From positions 310,001-374,000 of the forward strand of contig NZ_AMRX01000006.1 of the NCBI RefSeq assembly GCF_000300815.1: a DNA stretch of 64,000 bases, in the 5' to 3' direction. Numbering within the stretch: position 1 is the first letter of the stretch; each line of letters begins with the position of its first letter. The position numbers and the translations under genes are program-made. The stretch comes from Gayadomonas joobiniege G7 (GTDB lineage Bacteria; Pseudomonadota; Gammaproteobacteria; Enterobacterales; Alteromonadaceae). Below, piece by piece: positions 59,181 to 64,000 of this stretch. Below the pieces are notes generated by a model. The model did not search any database and had not been told where the DNA came from. It was given only the letters and a program-made list of their open reading frames with translations.

Positions 59181-61265
59181 ATGACAGCTAAGTCGCAGCA
59201 TAACTTTACAATGGATGTCGGATCGGCAAGCCGGCTTGGTGCTTATTATGTTGAAGGTGAGGGCACTTATTTTGCAGTATATTGCCCAGATGCCGAACAA
59301 GTTGATTTATGTTTGTTTGATGCTGATGAGCAGCAAATAGCACAACTGAGTATGCCAGGAAAACATGGCCGTATTTGGCATACTTTAGTTAAAGAAGTCA
59401 AACCAGGTCAATTATATGGTTACCGAATACACGGGCGTTATGACCCAGAAGCCGGGCTTTTTCAATCACCACAAAAACTGCTGATTGACCCCTATGCAAA
59501 AGGCCTTAACCGGCCCGTTTGCTGGGATGAACGTTTTTACCAAGATGACTCACAGCACATGATGCCCAAAAGCATAGTCCAGCCTGCTTGTGAGTTTGAC
59601 TGGCAAGATACGGCAAAGCCAAAAGTACCAGATTCAGACACTATACTATATGAATTACATGTCAAAGGCTTTACCAAAAACCATCCAAAGGTTAAAAAAA
59701 GCTTACGTGGAACCTATTTAGGATTATGCCAACCAGAAGTGATTGAGTATATTAAATCACTGGGGGTTACTAGTGTCCAACTCATGCCAGTTATGGCGTT
59801 TATGAGTGAACCTAGGTTAACCGAGATGGGGCTAAGCAATTATTGGGGTTATAACCCCATCAACTTTTTTACGCCAGATCCAAGGTACGGTGATAAAAAT
59901 TCGACTGAAGAGTTTAAAATTTTAGTGCGTGAATTTCACCGCCATGGTCTAGAAGTTATCATGGACGTGGTATTTAACCATAGTGCAGAAGCAGGGATAG
60001 ATGGCCCGGTATTGTCTTTTAGAGGGTTCGATAACCGTAACTTCTACATGTTTGAGACGGTTGATGGCAAAAAAGATTATTCACGTTACGTGAATAATAC
60101 AGGGTGTGGTAATAGCATAAACTTAGATAACCCTTACGTATTACAACTAGTAACGGATTCGTTGCGGTATTGGGTACAAGAAATGCAAGTAGATGGTTTT
60201 AGATTCGACCTTGCTGTTAGCCTGGCGCGAGAAGGGGATGATTTTGACCATTATTCGGCATTTTTTAAAGTTTTGTTCCAAGATCCCTTATTAAGTCAGG
60301 TTAAGCTGATTGCTGAACCTTGGGATATAGGTTGGGGTGGTTACCGGTTAGGGCAATTTCCTGAAAATTGGCACGAATGTAATGATAAATTTCGCGATAC
60401 CTGCCGCGGCTTTTGGCGATCCGATAAAGGCTTATTAGGTGATTTTGCCACTCGTTTTATGGGCTCTCGGGATGTCTTTTTAAAAGATTTACGATCGATT
60501 AATACCAGTGTTAATTATATTGCTTACCATGATGGTTTCACCTTACACGACCTGGTTAGCTATGAGCAGAAACATAACCAAGCAAATGGTGAAAATAATC
60601 GGGATGGCCATGGTCATAACTTATCACGCAACTATGGTGTCGAAGGACCAACACGCAGCCGAAAAATTAATAACGTAAGACAAAAACAAAAGCGAAACCT
60701 GATAGCGACTTTATTTTTGTCTCAAGGGACACCGCATTTTTTAGCGGGTGATGAAATTGGCCGCACTCAAACGGGTAACAATAACGCTTATTGTCAAGAT
60801 AACCCAATCAGTTGGTTAGACTGGCAAACAACCACAGCCGACGAAGTTTTATTAGACTTTGTTCGTTTTATGATAGAGCTGCGTCACTCCAGCTGTTTAT
60901 TCCGGTCGCTAAACTTAGCGGATGATAATTACTTTTTAAGTACTCATGATCATAAAGTAAACTGGTATCATCATTCGGGAAGCAAAATGCAAACCGAACA
61001 CTGGCATGATTATGATAATCAAACTTTGGCCGTAGAATTATCGTTTCAAGCTTATGAAGATGAAGGGCAAAAAGATAAATATCTAATTATATTTAACGCC
61101 AGTGCGACCGATACGCATTTTAGGCTGCCCAAACTGCCAGTCGGCCAACATTGGTATTTATTGTTTGATACCTCGATTGTAAAAAGTTGGCGCAAAAGAC
61201 CAAAAATGCTAGAAGGTGGTTACTGGCAAGAAAACTTAAGTCTGAGTGTATTAAAACGGTCATAA
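59181..61265 (+). CDS. glgX: Glycogen debranching enzyme GlgX
   Basis: Removes short side chains from glycogen after phosphorylase action. 694 residues, GH13 isoamylase-like with an N-terminal CBM48-type domain (about 15-150). Visible: VMDVVFNHSAEA, DGFRFDLAVSLARE (nucleophile Asp), IAEPWDIGWGGYRLGQFP (Glu), YHDGFTLHDLVSY (Asp) and the GlgX-specific KHNQANGENNRDGH. It follows glgB and is ended by a hairpin terminator. Confidence 0.96.
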   Translation: MTAKSQHNFTMDVGSASRLGAYYVEGEGTYFAVYCPDAEQVDLCLFDADEQQIAQLSMPGKHGRIWHTLVKEVKPGQLYGYRIHGRYDPEAGLFQSPQKLLIDPYAKGLNRPVCWDERFYQDDSQHMMPKSIVQPACEFDWQDTAKPKVPDSDTILYELHVKGFTKNHPKVKKSLRGTYLGLCQPEVIEYIKSLGVTSVQLMPVMAFMSEPRLTEMGLSNYWGYNPINFFTPDPRYGDKNSTEEFKILVREFHRHGLEVIMDVVFNHSAEAGIDGPVLSFRGFDNRNFYMFETVDGKKDYSRYVNNTGCGNSINLDNPYVLQLVTDSLRYWVQEMQVDGFRFDLAVSLAREGDDFDHYSAFFKVLFQDPLLSQVKLIAEPWDIGWGGYRLGQFPENWHECNDKFRDTCRGFWRSDKGLLGDFATRFMGSRDVFLKDLRSINTSVNYIAYHDGFTLHDLVSYEQKHNQANGENNRDGHGHNLSRNYGVEGPTRSRKINNVRQKQKRNLIATLFLSQGTPHFLAGDEIGRTQTGNNNAYCQDNPISWLDWQTTTADEVLLDFVRFMIELRHSSCLFRSLNLADDNYFLSTHDHKVNWYHHSGSKMQTEHWHDYDNQTLAVELSFQAYEDEGQKDKYLIIFNASATDTHFRLPKLPVGQHWYLLFDTSIVKSWRKRPKMLEGGYWQENLSLSVLKRS

Positions 61266-61348
61266 CATCTTATTGATAATGTCATAAAGATGATTTATGG
61301 CTTTTATTATCTATATAAACTACTTGTATAGCTCGAACCCTCTCTAAA

Positions 61349-61384
61349 GCCCCTCAGTTGCTGGTGACTAAGGGGCTTTTTAGC
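61349..61384 (+). terminator. Terminator after malQ-glgB-glgX
   Basis: AAGCCCCT and AGGGGCTT arms, extended by AGT/ACT inside, with a TTTTT tail. It separates the glycogen operon from gnd. Confidence 0.85.
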
Positions 61385-61434
61385 TACAATGCTCGCCACT
61401 TTATCAGCAGTAAAAAACAGGAAAATCTAGTACT

Positions 61435-62961
61435 ATGTCAAATTCTGCAAACCCCTGCCAAATTGGCTTAATCGGTTTAGGTGTCATGGGTAAAAACCTT
61501 GGCTTAAATCTAGCAGATAATGGTTATTCAGTAGCCGCTTTTGATCTAGACAATGAAAAAGTCCAAGGGATTCTAGATCAAGATAGTGCTGAGCGTGGCG
61601 ACAAGGCTCCGCGTATTTCTGGCTGCAATTCTTTTGAAGACATGTTAGCCAAATTAGAAAAACCCTATTTAATTGTATTGTCGATCCCAGCCGGTAAACC
61701 GGTTGATATTGTGTGTGGTAAATTATTAGAACTTGGTTTGTCGTTAGACGATATTATCGTAGATACGGGTAATAGTTTATGGACAGATACCGTTGAGCGT
61801 GAGCAAAAGTACCAAGGCAAGTTTACTTTTTTCAGTTGCGCCGTATCTGGTGGAGAAGTGGGAGCGCGTTTTGGACCTTCATTGATGCCATCAGGGAACA
61901 AGTCTGGTTGGGCTCGGTTAGAGCCAGTTTTACATGCAATTTCGGCAAAAGTTGACCCTGCAACAGGTTTACCTCTAGAAAATAATCAACCGGGTAAACC
62001 AGTCACCCAAGGTGAGCCCTGTGCCGCTTATATTGGTCCAGCGGGTGCCGGCCACTATGTTAAAATGGTTCACAATGGCATTGAATACGCCGACATGCAG
62101 TTAATTTGTGAGGCTTACCAAACGTTAAGAACCGCATTAGACCTGCAACCAAAAGAAATTGCCGAGATCTTTAGAGCTTGGAACAAAGGTCCATTAAATA
62201 GCTATTTGATCGAAATATCAGCAGAAGTACTTGCTCAAGACGATCCTGTTACCGGTGAGCCAATTGTTGATAAAATTTTAGATGTAGCTGGACAAAAAGG
62301 CACAGGATTATGGACAGCATTAAGTAGTTTAGAAATCGGCTCTCCAGCAATGGCAGTCACTGCTTCTGTTTACGCCCGTGGTCTATCAGGATTAAAAGAT
62401 AACCGAGTTAAAGCCGCTAAAATACTATCAGGTCCAGCAGAAACTAAAGTATGTGATAGCGAAAAAGAAGCGTTTATTAAACGAGTTCATGACGCACTTT
62501 ATTGTTCAAAAATCTGTGCATACGCGCAAGGTTTTGAATTAATGAAAAAGCAAGGTGAATTACAAGGTTGGGACTTAGACTTTGCCGCCATTGCTAAAAT
62601 TTGGCGCGCGGGCTGTATTATTCGAGCAGTTTTTTTGCAGTCAATTACCGATGCGTTTAATAAAAACCAAGATCTTGAAAATCTATTAATGGACGACTTT
62701 TTTGCCAGCCAAATTGACAGTTTCCAAGCAAACTGGCGCGAGTCTATTGTTGATGGTGTGCGTTTAGGTGTTCCTATGCCATGTTTTACTTCGTCATTAT
62801 CTTATTACGATAGCTACCGAAGTGAAACAACTGCCGCTAACCTGTTACAAGGTCAGCGTGACTTTTTCGGCTCTCATACCTTTGAAAGAACCGATCAGCC
62901 ACGTGGTGAGTTTTACCACATCAACTGGTCTGGCGATCGCGACCAAGTTCGCATTAAATAA
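61435..62961 (+). CDS. gnd: 6-phosphogluconate dehydrogenase, decarboxylating
   Basis: Oxidative pentose-phosphate step from 6-phosphogluconate to ribulose-5-phosphate. 508 residues, slightly longer than E. coli Gnd (468) and of the long subtype. IGLIGLGVMGKNLGLNLADNG is the NADP-binding loop. CAVSGGEVGARFGPSLMPSG is the substrate loop. AGHYVKMVHNGIEYADMQL holds the catalytic lysine. It stands after its own terminator-bounded gap, probably transcribed alone, and competes with Edd for substrate. Confidence 0.95.
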   Translation: MSNSANPCQIGLIGLGVMGKNLGLNLADNGYSVAAFDLDNEKVQGILDQDSAERGDKAPRISGCNSFEDMLAKLEKPYLIVLSIPAGKPVDIVCGKLLELGLSLDDIIVDTGNSLWTDTVEREQKYQGKFTFFSCAVSGGEVGARFGPSLMPSGNKSGWARLEPVLHAISAKVDPATGLPLENNQPGKPVTQGEPCAAYIGPAGAGHYVKMVHNGIEYADMQLICEAYQTLRTALDLQPKEIAEIFRAWNKGPLNSYLIEISAEVLAQDDPVTGEPIVDKILDVAGQKGTGLWTALSSLEIGSPAMAVTASVYARGLSGLKDNRVKAAKILSGPAETKVCDSEKEAFIKRVHDALYCSKICAYAQGFELMKKQGELQGWDLDFAAIAKIWRAGCIIRAVFLQSITDAFNKNQDLENLLMDDFFASQIDSFQANWRESIVDGVRLGVPMPCFTSSLSYYDSYRSETTAANLLQGQRDFFGSHTFERTDQPRGEFYHINWSGDRDQVRIK

Positions 62962-63005
62962 TCGCATTTTTAACAACCGATCCCGCGCCAATCTTATCGA
63001 CTGGC

Positions 63006-63059
63006 GGTTGGCACCGCCAACGGCGTTGCCAACAAGTCGCAAACGCTCGCGGCGTTCGC
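63006..63059. repeat. Palindromic intergenic repeat, copy 1
   Basis: GTTGGCA-C-CGCC-AAC-GGCG-T-TGCCAAC at 63007-63033 is a near-perfect 27-base palindrome. It is followed by a second hairpin (GCAAACGC...GCGTTCGC). Thirty-four bases (63006-63039) recur at 63881-63914 with two differences. GC-rich, tandem hairpins between genes are the form of REP/BIME-type elements. Confidence 0.65.
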
Positions 63060-63155
63060 AAAACAGTGCGCTATGTCCAGCGTCAACCGTATCTCTCGGT
63101 CTTGTTTGCTGCCCATCTATACGCAACTAATCAAGTTGTTGGCAAAATTGTTTAA

Positions 63156-63689
63156 TTAATGCTGCCACTCTTGTTCTAAAAACTCAGCGTTACCGTTTTC
63201 GAGTTTTACTTCATATTTGGCTTCGTTACCCGAATCATCTCGTGTATAAAATTCATAGATGACTTCGCCTGTGGTTTGTTCACTTTCGATAATACGTTTG
63301 GCTTTGATGTTTGGGTATTTAGCTTGCAGGGCCTCAACGACCTTTTGCGGAGTTTCTTGTATCCTTAGGTCACGTTGGATCTCAACAATTTCCCATTGAC
63401 CATCCCGCAACATCATATCAAATTCTATCTCATTGCCATTTTTGTCCAAACCTTCAATGTCGATGTAGGTATTACCATGTTTAAATTCTTTTTCGGCTTC
63501 TTTAGGTGTAAAACCTGGCCGTGCTTGTTTAATTACTTCTTTAGCTTGTGCAGGGATCTCTTCCAGCGTGAGTTCAACCTTTTCGTGTAAGCTCGCACCT
63601 ATTTGTTCCTGATCAGTACATGAGGCAAAAGTGGTCATTGCAACAGAGACTAATAATACCGACTGTAATGATTTCATGTTAGCTTTCAT
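63156..63689 (-). CDS. PepSY-like domain lipoprotein
   Basis: 177-residue secreted protein. A signal with a lipobox-like TFASC ends near Cys24, so probably a lipoprotein. The mature part shows two related halves of about 70 residues (EIPAQAKEVIKQARPGFTPK then TPQKVVEALQAKYPNIKAKR), each a helix followed by strands ending in a charged E-x-E pattern, as in PepSY-like proteins. Start: ATG with CAGGAG 5 bases upstream, rather than 18 codons earlier. Function unknown; the gene stands alone between two repeat copies. Confidence 0.75.
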   Translation of the reverse strand: MKANMKSLQSVLLVSVAMTTFASCTDQEQIGASLHEKVELTLEEIPAQAKEVIKQARPGFTPKEAEKEFKHGNTYIDIEGLDKNGNEIEFDMMLRDGQWEIVEIQRDLRIQETPQKVVEALQAKYPNIKAKRIIESEQTTGEVIYEFYTRDDSGNEAKYEVKLENGNAEFLEQEWQH

Positions 63690-63880
63690 TTTAACTCCTG
63701 TATTAACATTGATTTTAAATTGTTTTACAAAATGGTAGATCAAAATTCAATTAATAGCTACATATTGTCAATCAATAAATGATTACTGGAGTAAAAATAA
63801 AAGAAATTGCCCGTCACTGACGACGTCGTGCACTATGCTGATCGCACTGTCGGTAATTTCCTCAAAAAGCCGCAAACGTA

Positions 63881-63936
63881 GGTTGGCTCCGCCAACGGCG
63901 TTGCCAACAAGCCGATCACCGCCGTAGGCGTTGGCG
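63881..63936. repeat. Palindromic intergenic repeat, copy 2
   Basis: Second copy of the 34-base element (63881-63914; palindrome 63882-63908), differing from copy 1 at two positions, followed by a small CGCC-GTA-GGCG hairpin. The rest of 63744-64000 shows no gene. Confidence 0.65.
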
Positions 63937-64000
63937 ACATTTCCGAAATAGTCAATTCGATTGTTTTTAGCCGATGGGCAATAGTCTCGCGCGAGCCGGT

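Noticed and set aside
62768-63130. 120-codon frame overlapping the gnd 3' end and the repeat
   Set aside because: It starts inside gnd and its second half is translated palindromic repeat.

Overview
The window looks like chromosome from a moderately AT-rich marine gammaproteobacterium of the Alteromonadales type. This is an inference from gene content: nrdA-nrdB-yfaE, ubiG/gyrA-serC-cmk-rpsA-ihfB-lapA-lapB-pyrF, a HexR-controlled Entner-Doudoroff cluster, a GspA/GspB pair and a PL6-type alginate lyase. Catenovulum-like bacteria would fit, but the genus cannot be proven here. I saw no rRNA, tRNA, CRISPR array, prophage or intact insertion sequence.

Layout. 1-4.9 kb (minus strand): class Ia ribonucleotide reductase nrdA-nrdB with its ferredoxin yfaE and then rdgC, behind a promoter covered by two NrdR-like boxes. 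5.1-6.5 kb (minus): ubiG and a HAD phosphatase. 6.7-15.4 kb (plus): gyrA, serC, cmk, rpsA, ihfB, lapA, lapB, pyrF. 15.4-18.6 kb (minus): D-lactate dehydrogenase, an AP2-like orphan and exonuclease I. 18.6-23.6 kb: an accessory segment with a frameshifted tyrosine-integrase remnant, a broken small lipoprotein gene, an orphan membrane protein, another degraded ORF, and a 903-residue PL6 lyase lipoprotein with a 63-residue Pro-Thr linker.

23.7-31.3 kb (minus): a complete compact histidine operon (hisG-like, D, C, B, H, A, F, IE). It is preceded by a promoter, a short leader peptide with His codons and a strong attenuator. Its first gene is a very divergent, enlarged HisG-like protein. 31.3-38 kb: cca, gspA-gspB, a DUF3014 protein and an acetyl-xylan-esterase-like/esterase pair. 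38.1-40.1 kb: a three-gene signalling cassette (CheY-like receiver, CheC-like phosphatase, PAS-GGDEF cyclase). 40.3-44.8 kb: a Gld-like ABC transporter (ATPase, permease, GldG-like protein, DUF4340 protein).

44.9-63 kb is central carbon metabolism: pykA and hexR on the minus strand, then zwf-pgl-edd-glk-eda on the plus strand with two HexR-like operators between hexR and zwf. gapA follows on the minus strand, then malQ-glgB-glgX and gnd. Together they cover phosphorylation of glucose, oxidation to 6-phosphogluconate, the Entner-Doudoroff and pentose-phosphate branches, lower glycolysis and glycogen/maltodextrin turnover. The window ends with a PepSY-like lipoprotein flanked by two copies of a palindromic intergenic repeat.

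Best candidates for something under-described are the divergent HisG with its leader, the receiver/CheC/GGDEF cassette, the Gld-like transporter in a gammaproteobacterium, and the decayed island beside the alginate lyase. I found no obviously new defence or mobile system that is intact.
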